Shown here: in pieces, positions 54,615-64,000 of the stretch
Numbering within the stretch: position 1 is the first letter of the stretch
How the letters are laid out: each line of letters starts with the position of its first letter
Source: Moniliophthora roreri
Lineage: Eukaryota; Basidiomycota; Agaricomycetes; Agaricales; Marasmiaceae
Assembly: GCA_001466705.2 (NCBI GenBank)
Contig: LATX02000089.1
Coordinates: forward strand, 434,001 to 498,000
Reading direction: 5' to 3'
DNA length: 64,000 nucleotides
Notes under the pieces: generated by a model
The model's database searches: none
Told to the model about the DNA's origin: nothing
Seen by the model: the letters and a program-made list of their open reading frames with translations, nothing else
Position numbers and translations under genes: made by a program

Positions 54615-57473
54615 TCAACCAGCTCCAGTCATATGCAAAAGTTGCGGTTGCGGCCTATGATCTGTTCCTGCTTCGGATGCCATTTTTCTCCGCTTCTCAC
54701 CAACTTTCCAAATGACATCCTTGAGCTCCTGCACAACCTCTCCTCCTGGTCCCCATTGCTCCACTCCAAGTTTGGTATGTTCCTCTGGTTCGGGTAACCG
54801 TATTCCAAGAGTCCTCAAACTTTGTCCACTCTCCCTTGCCTTCTTAACCATCGCTATCCTCTCCTCCCTCGAAAGCTTCGACCTCTCCCTAGTAAACACA
54901 CCTACGTTCCCCGAATCACCTTCAAACACCTGTTCAATCCCAGGCGGAGGTAAGTGTTCAGTTCCGGCTGACAAGATGAGATGCGTTGTAGCGTCGTCCA
55001 TTGTATGGGTGTTATCGGGATTGACAACCATGGGCTGTGAATGTGGAACGTCGTACTGAGATTCCATGGAATCGGGTTTATCGTCCGACTCTTCCGAGCC
55101 ATCTCCGTCTTGTTCGTGTCCAAGGTCCGGGATATCATCTTCTTCGTCCGAATGCGACTGCGCAGGTCGAACAACATCCAACAACCTCTCTCTACCCCTC
55201 TCACATTCTCTCAACGCCAACCCAAGTTCACGACGTAGTCTCTCGTACGCTTGTAACGCTGGATGAACACTACTCGATTCACTAGCGTCAAACGGCGACG
55301 GCGACGGACTCCGGGCATTCTGGGTATCCGCATCTGCGTTCTCGCCTTCTTTCAACTTTTGCACGCACTCCTCCAAACACTCTCTCGCATCACACAACGC
55401 GGTTGATATCGCATCCACATGTGTTGCAAAGCGGGATAGGTGACTTGGCATGGGTGCGAATGAAACCTTGCCCAATGATGACCGCCGCTTCTGCTTCTGC
55501 TGTCGTTCAAACACGCCTTCCTCTTTCTCGACGGCTCCTTCACCCTCAGGTAAAGGCGTAGGCACCTCATCACCCAACCTAATCCTCTCAGCTTCCTCCA
55601 AGGCCTCCTCCAACCTCGAACTCGCGTCCACAAACGTCGTGGTCAACAATTCCATGACGCTACGTACGTTTTCCCAATAATCAACCTCTTCGTCATTGAA
55701 TCGGAGAGCTAATAAATGTGAACACGAGTATCGTTTTGAGGAGATTGCGTTGGCAAGGGCTGTGTGTAGGGCGGATAAGGACAGGGGGTGTGTATGCCTT
55801 GTGGAAGTAGGTTGGATGGAGGTGTATCGGGAAGCACTCATACCGGTAACAAAACCGGGAGATAGGGGTGAACGAGGTGATAGAGGTGAACGAGGGGATA
55901 AAGGTGGTCGGCTGAGCGTTGGACTGGATGGCATACCTGGCGTTGCAAGTGTACTATAATTCGGATTCGTCTTTGGAATGAAACTTTGCCGTTGAGGTGT
56001 CTTGGGTACACCTAACGTCTCCAAACCGCCTAATTTACGCTGTCTCTGTAATTCGAGGGCAGCAAAGCCAAACTGTTCTCTTTCCTGTGCTCCTCGAGTA
56101 TTGGTCCCTTCCTCTTCCTCTTCGGACTCGGCTTCAGCAACACCTTCTAATCCGTATTCCCCAGAGGGTGTAACGGGCGCGCTAGCGCTCTTTGGTGACG
56201 TAGTGGCCTGCAACAGAGCCGAAAGATCCGACCTCCTCTTTTCTCTCATTTTCAAGATCTGGGTCGTTGGACTTCCCGCATTCGCCAAAGAAGCGTAGGA
56301 ACCATTCCAAGTGGCCCTCTTATCGCCCTTTGATGTTTTCGTCAACGATGAAGAACGGCGTCTTCGATTGGGTAAAGAGAATGGTCTTGGTCCTTGACCT
56401 AATTGGGGCGTAGAATGCGGTGAAGGTGGAGCGTACATTTCCGATAACTGGGCTAGTTCGGATTGGGATGCTAGTGCGGATAAGAGTTGGCGGACATTGT
56501 CGCATTGGTTTTGGGTTGTTAGGAGGGTGGTGTGTAGTGCTAGGCGGAGGGAGGTGCTGGGTGATGAAGGGATGGTGAGGCCTGAGCTGTAGATCATGCT
56601 GCAATCACAATCTGGTTAGAATGAAAACTTTCAAGATAGTGGCGACATACCGTTTCTCGTCTTTCTCGAGAGTGGTCATTACTTCCTGAACGAGCGAATC
56701 CCATACATTTCCTGCAGAGATCAAGTCGCTAAGGGCGTTCAAAGACTAGAAAGAAGAGAGTCAGTCAGAACTACGACAATAAAATCTGCTAGCGTACTCA
56801 CAGGAGTCATAGCATGTTTTGTTGGAGAGTCCGTCATTAATATATACAAAAGAAGAGCGCATATTAAAGCGCTAATGCCATAATATCCAGCACGAAATGA
56901 AATGGTAACGAGTGCGAGGGCCAGAGAGGATATAAAGTATTGAAATGGAGATTCAAGCGAGTGTGTGGATATGGATGTGGATAGGTGGGTATTCGTCTCT
57001 GTATGATCCACGCTAGATGACCGCGAGTGTAAATTGCCTGGAATGTCGGATGAATACCGACGGTGTGTTTGTGTGGGATTGAGGGATGTGGATAACAGAG
57101 ACGAGGATATGACGCTGTACTTGAAACGCTCAACAAGCGCAGTACTTGATTGTGATGAAAAACAAGAGATTAATGACTGTAATAGGAGTATCATAAGCTG
57201 TGTATATCGTAGTTGTACTGCGTACAACTCACCTCGTACAGGTCATTAAGCTGCAGCAAACTCGGGTGTATGTCCAGCTCTAGCTCCTCCAGCTCCACCT
57301 CTGCATCCTCCTCCTCCGGCATAAACTCTGCCAACCCTCCAGGCATCATACGGAGTGCTTCTCCCGCTTCCTCTGTGAATCTCAGTTAGACAGACCTCCT
57401 CCTCGTTGACGCGCCCATACATACCTCTAAAGTACTGTTCTAGTGGATGATCATCGAATACAGGCTGAGCCAT
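54615..57473 (-). CDS. Vezatin/Inp2-like myosin-binding membrane protein
   Basis: The gene starts at 57473 with MAQPVFDDHPLEQYFREEAG (an intron splits this after 57420), followed by an acidic stretch MPEEEDAEVELEELELD. Next comes a two-helix membrane hairpin (LALALVTISFRAGYYGISAL and the following ICALLLYIL). The main exon (56597-54615, 660 codons) starts SGLTIPSSPSTSLRLALHTT and QNQCDNVRQLLSALASQSEL, which fits the myosin-binding domain of vezatin and yeast Inp2. A long Ser/Pro-rich and basic region follows, then VDYWENVRSVMELL and coiled-coil-like helices. The yeast protein ties peroxisomes to a class V myosin; the same role here is inferred. The end is disordered. Confidence 0.75.
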
Positions 57474-57479
57474 TAGTAG

Positions 57480-58079
57480 ACGGTTGTGGTCGTGAAGATC
57501 GTAGACAAGCGACAAGCAGTTAGAGTACAGAAAGCTAGGAAGGAAAGCAGCAACGAGAGTGAGCAAGAGCGAGGGAAAAAGGGACTGTAAACAGAATTGA
57601 CAGGGTCGTCCACCTGGGGGCACACCATTCACATTGTTTACGTCAGCAAATATTGTCTCCGTGGCGTCTAACTCAGCGCTTGGACACAATGCAGTAGTGT
57701 TACACGAGGCTCTCAATTGTGTGTGCTTGTTTGAGGTACAACTATTGTTGAACGTATAAAGGTATATGTAGGAGCAAGGGATTTTCACAATACGCAAGTC
57801 AAGGCTCAAAAGTAAGAATTTTGGCCAAAAGCCTGGGCCACGCTGCACTCTAGGTCGTGTGCATGTAGCCGGCATCAAGATATTGATTGTTGTCACTCCA
57901 ATCAGTAGTGTTACGAGAGTCTTGCGTTGGCGGTTGGTGGGACGACGGGACAACACGGAGAATCGTCATGCGCATGCTTCTAAACTTGATTCGAGCCTCC
58001 GAATACTCCTAGTGCCGCAAATTGCAAATGGTACTGCGGAGAGCACTAAGGTACTGTGTGCCCACCGTCGGCCGATTGA
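57480..58079. other. Intergenic, upstream of the vezatin-like gene
   Basis: An open frame runs through on the minus strand but continues into the start region of the vezatin-like gene and shows no domain. It probably holds that gene's promoter and leader. Confidence 0.4.
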
Positions 58080-59470
58080 CGCGTTAGTAAGAGCTTATTA
58101 CAAGTACGGAAGGATGCGACCGATAACCCCCTCGTACGTACTCCGGAACGTTTCGCACCCTCGGCAGAGCTGCCAGCATCGCCAAAAAGCCCTTTTATTA
58201 GAATGAGATATTAGAAAGAGCCGCGAGGCACACATGTCTAGACGACAAGTTAACGTGAACACCTGCGACCTGGGAATCGTACAGCGTAGAAACTGAGCCC
58301 AGAACAGTCCTATCGTATGCGCCAAATTCTACCATCTGATTCCGGTATGATGAAACCACCTCGCGAATCTAATTGGAAACCAGCAAATGACCTCGACCTT
58401 AACTTGCTCAGCTTGCAATTTGGCGGTACGGGACCTTGACACAGGAATCCGCATGCCACACGTCATGGTGCCGCCTGTACCCCACACGTGACAGACGCAA
58501 ACGCAAATGCCAGTGCTAGGCCTCTCTTCCGCTAACCAAATAACTTTGCGCGGGCTCCAAATCTGCTACTCTTCTTCTTCTTCATCGCACGAGTGGTGAC
58601 GACAGAGATAGGGTATCGTCCCGAACGTTCGAGTTCACAATCGACACCGACAAATCCAAATCCAAATCCAAATCCAAACCCATCTGCAGGCGATAGGTAC
58701 CTCCGAAGACTCAAATCCTCGGCGTGTGTATGACTATGTGGGTAGGTGTCCACGAGTGTTTCGATCGAGTCGTTGGTGACGTCGGGATCGGAGTCGACAT
58801 GTGTGGATTTGTCGTCCGAGTGCGGAGGTGAGGTGATATCGTGTACTGGATTCGTGGTTGGGGTTTGGGTGCCATTTCGGCGCCGGCGTTGACTCGACGG
58901 AAGTTTAAAACAACGAAAAATATGGCTTACGAGCCATCTCCGAGTCCGCTTCCTTTGTGTGTCAGGAGGATGGGGTGGTGAAATCAAAGTCGAAGTCGAA
59001 GGGACGGACCACATAGTAACCGCCATCGTACTGGGCTGGGTTGGGGTATGCAGAGAATTCCGTTACGAGTAGTATCCTTTTAGCGAAGAAGAAGAAAGAG
59101 ATATTTTAGCTTTACTGGAAACGAGGAAATGACGTGAGCGGTGGAATGTACCAGATCTGGGGTCGGGCTGGGCCTAGTTCCTGAAAAACCCCCCCTCGAG
59201 CTCCAGAATCCATTACTAGACATCCCGAAGTCCTTATATCCGTATCCATTTTTGTCGTCCTCCAATGACTCCATATCAAAGCAAAAAAAAATGAGGGTGC
59301 AAATTGGCCATCGGGAAGGCTGAGACCGGCTTGCCGATTTCATGACTGCCAAGCCTGCATGGACCTCGACCCTGAGGACTCGAGGCGGAACGTCGACAAT
59401 GATGTTTAACAGGTGCCATAGTGGTGGTGGTGGAGGGTAGAGTTGCTGTCGTGCATCGATCAAGTTATTG
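58080..59470. repeat. Segmental duplication with unknown gene, copy 1
   Basis: Matches 60830-62210 in the same orientation. The similarity covers the coding part and the flanks on both sides (for example tggacgaca and gcagagct/gcagaata areas near 58170 and 60890). Confidence 0.65.
58532..59026 (-). CDS. Unknown basic protein family member, copy 3
   Basis: 164 codons with no match that I recognise. Conserved with the copy at 61289: a Ser/Pro-rich start (MWSVPSTSTLISPPHPP), a basic helix KRTRRWLVSHIFRCFKLPS, an acidic middle and HAEDLSLRRYLSP followed by GFGFGFGFG. The GF repeat is coded by a hexanucleotide repeat (aaatcc, about 58650-58680). The end is basic. An upstream exon may exist near 59360 (IIVDVPPRVLRVEVHAGLAV). 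Confidence 0.5.
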   Translation of the reverse strand: MAVTMWSVPSTSTLISPPHPPDTQRKRTRRWLVSHIFRCFKLPSSQRRRRNGTQTPTTNPVHDITSPPHSDDKSTHVDSDPDVTNDSIETLVDTYPHSHTHAEDLSLRRYLSPADGFGFGFGFGFVGVDCELERSGRYPISVVTTRAMKKKKSSRFGARAKLFG

Positions 59471-60829
59471 ACATCAGTTCCTGCATGAACGTAATGGTAC
59501 TAGGCACTCACTTAGAGTATGCCTAATTCAACCCGAAGGTCCCGGTTATACATCCGGTCCCAAGGTCCCTGTACCCGAGTAGGCCCTTCATCCTACACAA
59601 GCCCTTTGCCCTAAATACTACCCCATCACTTGTAGTATCGTCAGTCTGGGTACCCAAGACTACCCTTACCCAGTCCTGGTACATCGTCGTCACGCCCTAT
59701 GAGCCTTGTACCAAGCATCTGAATCTACCGGTCGAAAGGAGCTGAGCCAATAAGTATCATAGACGTCAGGAATGCGTCGGCTATTCAAAAACAAGGGATC
59801 CCTACATGACGAAGGAAGTTTGGTATGCAACTCTAGAGCAAGAAGGTATCTGGCATATCTTCGAAATAGAAGGATAAAGTGGAGTTGGCGTTGGGAGAGT
59901 AGGCCGGTTCGATACAAAGGATCTCTGAAGTCTGCTTCGTTTGCATTGAGACGGCGACGACAACCCTTATTCATAATCTGTGGTACTAGTAAAAAGAATA
60001 AGCATAAATCACATTCAGCCACATTATCGAACTAACGATTGACTGAGACCCATATAGGTACGAGACCTCTTCATCACCATCAGAGTTACGTCTGGGTCTG
60101 TCTTGACCATTCACGCTACCGTTTTGAAGCGACGCACCGATCTTCGCTAGATACAGCTGGATATGAGATCATAAATCTGTATTCGGGACCAACACTCCTG
60201 TTCATGGGGAGAAAAAGGATAGATGACCGGCTTTCCGTCAACAAGATGTAGAGATCAGAGTTGAAAAATTGTATTCCGCGAGAGTAAGGTCGTTTTCCGG
60301 TTTCTTGCTGGCAAGTAACTGTACAAGGACAAATTACTTGATCATCAAAAACTAAATTCCAGTGCGAGGCCAGCGTACCGAACATTTGTCGCCCTCCGCA
60401 GAAGTGAACCCTACGCCCTTGGTGAACCGCCCTGACCTTCAATTCATTCAGTGACAGACGTCTTCATGTTATAGGAAACGACAGTGACGTGGCAGGCATT
60501 TGAATACGTTGAGAGCAAAACGAGTGATAGTGGCGGTGGGGAAGAAAAGAGGGGGTGCGTGAAATCAACGACTCCCCGCGACTCGTTAGCATGACGTTGT
60601 CCATTGATTTCTATCCAGGTTGCTTTGCGGATATGTACAGTACATATTGACTTCATCTAGGCCTGTCCACCGCATACGACTCGATATGGCAAGAAAAGAA
60701 TTTTTGGTCTGGTCCACGCCACACCTGTGTACGTATACATCAAGATACTGATTTATTGTCACCTCAGGCCCGGATATCATTAGTGGGACGATATGTATGG
60801 CGATTTGTGAGAAATCCGAAGCAGTGAAT
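59471..60829. other. Intergenic, nothing recognised
   Basis: No motif-bearing frame. The segment separates the two copies of the duplicated unknown gene. Confidence 0.35.
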
Positions 60830-62210
60830 ACTACCATTACAAGTGCGACCGATAGTTACCATACCCCTGGACGCTGCGCGCCTTCGGCAGAATATTGTAC
60901 ATGCTAAAAAAGAGCTTTTTTTCATTAGAATCAGATGTAAGGTACAAGTCTGGACGACAATAGAGACAATAACATCTGCAACTTGGGAAACATCGAGTAA
61001 AAAAACGCCTGAACCCAGAAGATAACGAAACAGTATCGTACATCCCAAATACAACTCGGCCTCAAGCCACGAATAATTCCTCGCTTCCATCTCTCTAGTA
61101 ATCTCATCCAAGTATAACCTTCTGCTTCTTAATGCAGTTCTGGTTCTGGCTCTCGTACGAAACTATTTCGCGCTTGAGCCCGAGATCGAAATTGGCCAAA
61201 CGACCTCGACCGCTAGACGAGCCGCGAGACTTGTAGTAGCACGTCAGGTCTGGTGAAAATGCAAGGTATCCTCCGAGTCCAATACCCTTCACCTTCCGCA
61301 CAACCTCGCCTTCGCCCCCCTACTTTTCTCATTTTTTACAGACGGTCTCCATATCCGAGACGCATCAACACCAACACCAACACCAAACCCATGCACAGGT
61401 GACAGATACCTCCGAAGACTCAGATCCTCGGCGTGTGGATCAGAGTTGAAAAGGTAGGTGTCTGCGAGTGTTTTGATCGACTCCTCGTCGTCATCGTATA
61501 CGGGGGCGGGGGTGTGTTGGTTGTCGTAGTGGATAGCGGGTAAGGGTGCGTATGTGTAGTCCGAGTTCGGAGGTGCGGTAGTATCGTGTACTGGTTTTGG
61601 TGGAGTTCGGCACTGGCGTTGACTTGACGATGACAAGTTAAAACGGCGAAGAATATGGCCTATAAGCCATTTTCGAGTCCGCTTGCTTTGTGTGCAAGGG
61701 GGATGGGATGGTGAAGTCGGAGTCGAAGGGACGAACCACATTATCATGGTGCTGGGTTAGAGGTACGCAATAGTCGTAGCATTCTTTAAGCGAAGAAGAA
61801 ATGCCTTTTAACACTTTACTGGAAATGAAAAAATGACGAGCGGTGGGCATGTAACGTACCAGGTTCCGGCCCCGGGGCCTGGGTCTAGTGTCTGAAAGCT
61901 TCTTCAAGCTCCAGAGTCCAACTTGCAAGAAAAAGAAAGGCCCATTGACGTCCTAAAGTCCTTCTGTTTATGTCTTCCTCCATTTCATAAAGAAGCGAAA
62001 GAAGGGGGATGCTGAGAAAGATCTTGCCTCGAGGCTTGTCTTCATGGCTGCCAAGCTTGAGTGGACCCTGATCCTGAGGACTCGAGGCGGAATAATGACA
62101 ATGACGCTGAACAAGTACCGCGGTGGTCGTGGAACAGGGTAGAGTTGCGGTCGCGTGCGTCGATCAGTTTCATCATCTCGTTCTTCATTAGTATGCTTCG
62201 CCTCCAACGA
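60830..62210. repeat. Segmental duplication with unknown gene, copy 2
   Basis: Partner of 58080-59470. Parts of it (62100-61600, minus strand) also match 44080-44700 and 37320-38000 on the plus strand. Confidence 0.65.
61289..61747 (-). CDS. Unknown basic protein family member, copy 4
   Basis: 152 codons. It begins MIMWFVPSTPTSPSHPPCTQ, then KRTRKWLIGHILRRFNLSSS, a Pro/Tyr-rich middle, DDDEESIKTLADTYL, and HAEDLSLRRYLSPVHGFGVG followed by more GV. Where copy 3 has GF repeats this one has GV, from a different short repeat (accaac, near 61370). It ends with a basic AKARLCGR. Function unknown; the family occurs four times in this window, twice beside the NLR copies. Confidence 0.5.
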   Translation of the reverse strand: MIMWFVPSTPTSPSHPPCTQSKRTRKWLIGHILRRFNLSSSSQRQCRTPPKPVHDTTAPPNSDYTYAPLPAIHYDNQHTPAPVYDDDEESIKTLADTYLFNSDPHAEDLSLRRYLSPVHGFGVGVGVDASRIWRPSVKNEKSRGAKARLCGR

Positions 62211-63810
62211 TCACTTTGGGCTATGAACAGGCTACGAGTCTGTGACCTTGATGGGTATATTGGTAGCAAGGAGCAAATTTTGCTGCTCAGCGACCAACTT
62301 CCTCCGACTACGACGAGGTACCTGCGCCGCGGGAGCCTTACAAATGCTCACAATCAAACACGCAGATTCCATTCCTTCTATATGCTTTGGAGGACAATAA
62401 ACGAGGATGTCCACCCGACATTCCTGCCGTCGGGGCCTGAAGACGGTAGCAAAGCGGCTTGTAGCAACCTCTTACTATCTCTCCCTTGTAACCTGATGCT
62501 CTAGAAGGATATTGAGACGCATCAGGTTGTCTTCAGAACCATTTTCGCTACTATTGTTCAAGCAGTTGCTAGGAAAATTTATTCTTTAGCATAGGCATTC
62601 AGAACTTCGGTACGTGTACTCTCACCATCATCTACGACCGTCACCTCAACTCAAACTCGAATCTTTTAGAGCTTCAGATTGCACAGGCAGATATACCAGT
62701 CTACTAAGCCCTCACTTAATCCCTAGCAATGCTATGGCACCATTCTTTCCACGCCGGGGACAGTTCGGGCACTTTTGACCATGACTGTACATACGCCGCT
62801 ATCCCTCTCCAAACTCTGATTCCGACGCTGACTTTGGTCGGGATCAATCTACGCAAAACACGGCTCAACCTGCATCAGCTCGGTCGTTTTGCCAGACTCG
62901 ATGACGCCAGTATATTAGACCCGTGACGCAGAGGCATTCAACGTTGTCATGACCGACTTTGGGCTCGGAGGTTTATGAGAAAGATATGGATTTGGTGGGA
63001 GAAGTTGTACTATTGATCCCTCCATGTCTCTAATCAATACGACGGTCCCAGTTTCTCGGCGATGTCGTACTTGCGAGACTTGGAAAAGACACCCTAATCC
63101 AGCGTTTAGTGAGGTAAGAACCAGAAAGTCAAGGTCGACCGCGTTATTGACTCGGATATGGGGTAACCTTTCCCTCGCATAGAGAAAGACTACGTACTCT
63201 CAGCGAATGGGCGTCAGAAATCAAAGAATATGCAGTAGAGGGATGCTTCGAGTTGGATGCTTTTGAGGATCTGAAAGCAGTGAGTACCTTCGAGTCAGAT
63301 CCGCGTGAGGAATCACATCTCTGTTGACCCGGTAATGTTATAAACGACCACACTAGTCTTCACTCCCGCAGCCTTTGGGAAGAGAGATGGTTCCAAATAA
63401 TCTGGTGGATAGGCCGTTCGAAGAGCAGAAGAAGGTTTTGTTAAAGCGGAGACCGCAGACTGCCAATGTTCCCTTGAATGTCCGAGTGAGATTGTGTTGT
63501 CGGGATTCTATACGACTTTTATAATTCTCTTGGATGCAGAGATTCACTTTGTTCTTGATTTTACCAATGACAGCCTCTTTAACGCGAGGGAGTAAACTCA
63601 GCAGTCATGCATTATGATGCACAGACATTTCCCATGGTTGGATGTTTGCTTCCTCCCTAGGTACTTTCTACCCTTGGCCAATCTCCTACTAGTAGCCAAA
63701 ATTTTCCTCAGGGTTTGTATGAGCGTCAATCCCGCGTAGCCTGTGGGCGCTCATCACAGTATTTGTTCAAACCAAACAACCGCCTTGTCTTCTAAGATTC
63801 CACGATCATC
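62211..63810. other. Intergenic with coding-like scraps
   Basis: On the plus strand near 63195-63280 there is EWASEIKEYAVEGCFELDAF, and near 63365-63480 PLGREMVPNNLVDRPFEEQK, which look like protein code separated by a short intron. Upstream and downstream frames are closed. It may be a spliced or broken gene that I cannot name. Confidence 0.35.
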
Positions 63811-64000
63811 ATGTTTCCCCCATTCGCGTTGCCTTCGCCCGTCTTCCTTCTCATAACCGATGAACTCCCATCTCCTGCGGATTTTGCTCTTTATCAAGCC
63901 TTGATCTCATGCTTGAAGCAACCCAAGCACAAGACAGCTTCCCGACGAGCGATATGGGTATCTGCTAGTGAGGCGTTGACGAGGTTACAGACGGTCTGCA
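63811..64000 (+). CDS. Probable Elongator complex subunit 6 (start only)
   Basis: The frame opens with MFPPFALPSPVFLLITDELP, then PADFALYQALISCLKQ and WVSASEALTRLQ, and runs off the window end. This fits the N-terminus of fungal Elp6-like proteins (LLITDEL..PADF..H.AL...L...V.L..S). Elp6 is part of the Elp456 ring that helps modify wobble uridines in tRNA. Assignment rests on about 60 residues, so it is tentative. Confidence 0.5.
   Translation, partial: MFPPFALPSPVFLLITDELPSPADFALYQALISCLKQPKHKTASRRAIWVSASEALTRLQTVC

Noticed and set aside
54615..56604. Plus-strand frames across the vezatin-like gene
   Set aside because: They are shadows in Ser/Pro-rich code; the minus-strand frame is open for 660 codons with family motifs.

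Overview
The window reads as nuclear DNA of a filamentous basidiomycete, most likely an Agaricomycete. Nearly every recognisable gene is split by short GT..AG introns of about 50-60 bases. The families are typical of that class: cerato-platanins, tannase, a P450, NACHT receptors of the mushroom type, F-box/LRR proteins, DUF6534-type membrane proteins, MYND proteins and a vezatin/Inp2-like protein. No organism name can be read from the sequence.

Layout. 1-6 kb: a multi-pass membrane protein gene (minus) in a CpG-poor island, a broken zinc alcohol dehydrogenase, and a spliced gene that may encode an MLKL/HeLo-like helical domain. 7-9 kb: a complete secreted tannase/feruloyl esterase. 9.5-12 kb: a tRNA-like remnant with a 22-G tract, a 49-bp-arm hairpin, and no clear gene. 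12-15 kb: a GH76-like membrane-anchored gene (minus) in a second CpG-poor island; its promoter resembles that of the 1.8-3.3 kb gene. 15-16.2 kb: an element with inverted termini. 16.3-21.5 kb: a cerato-platanin cluster containing an apparently perfect 1,691-bp tandem duplication; another cerato-platanin lies at 27 kb on a duplicated segment. 22.2-25.8 kb: three MYND zinc-finger genes, two of them divergent from a 144-bp interval. 29.6-31.1 kb: a Ser/Thr-rich single-pass membrane protein. 32.2-45.4 kb: a direct tandem duplication of about 6.5 kb carrying a NACHT NLR and a downstream unknown gene. 46-51 kb: an F-box gene, an LRR-like gene and a DUF6534-type membrane protein. 52.4-54.4 kb: a P450. 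54.6-57.5 kb: a vezatin-like gene. 58-62.2 kb: two more copies of the unknown family found in the NLR duplication. The window ends in the first exon of a probable Elongator subunit 6 gene.

The most striking signal is in the NLR duplication. CpG has been lost by C-to-T change from the 3' part of the first copy and the 5' part of the second, forming one depleted block of about 9 kb across the junction. The outer ends of both copies keep CpG. The second NLR has been inactivated by this decay (CGA to TGA stops, Walker A and B changes) and by an 1,837-bp insertion with 20-bp inverted ends. The first remains open and has a conserved N-terminal motif that could be an amyloid-type signalling motif. 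Two other CpG-poor islands contain genes whose frames look intact and which share promoter sequence, so depletion in this genome does not always mean gene death.

Most coordinates for spliced genes come from reading splice sites by eye; they are exact where exon positions are listed and approximate elsewhere.
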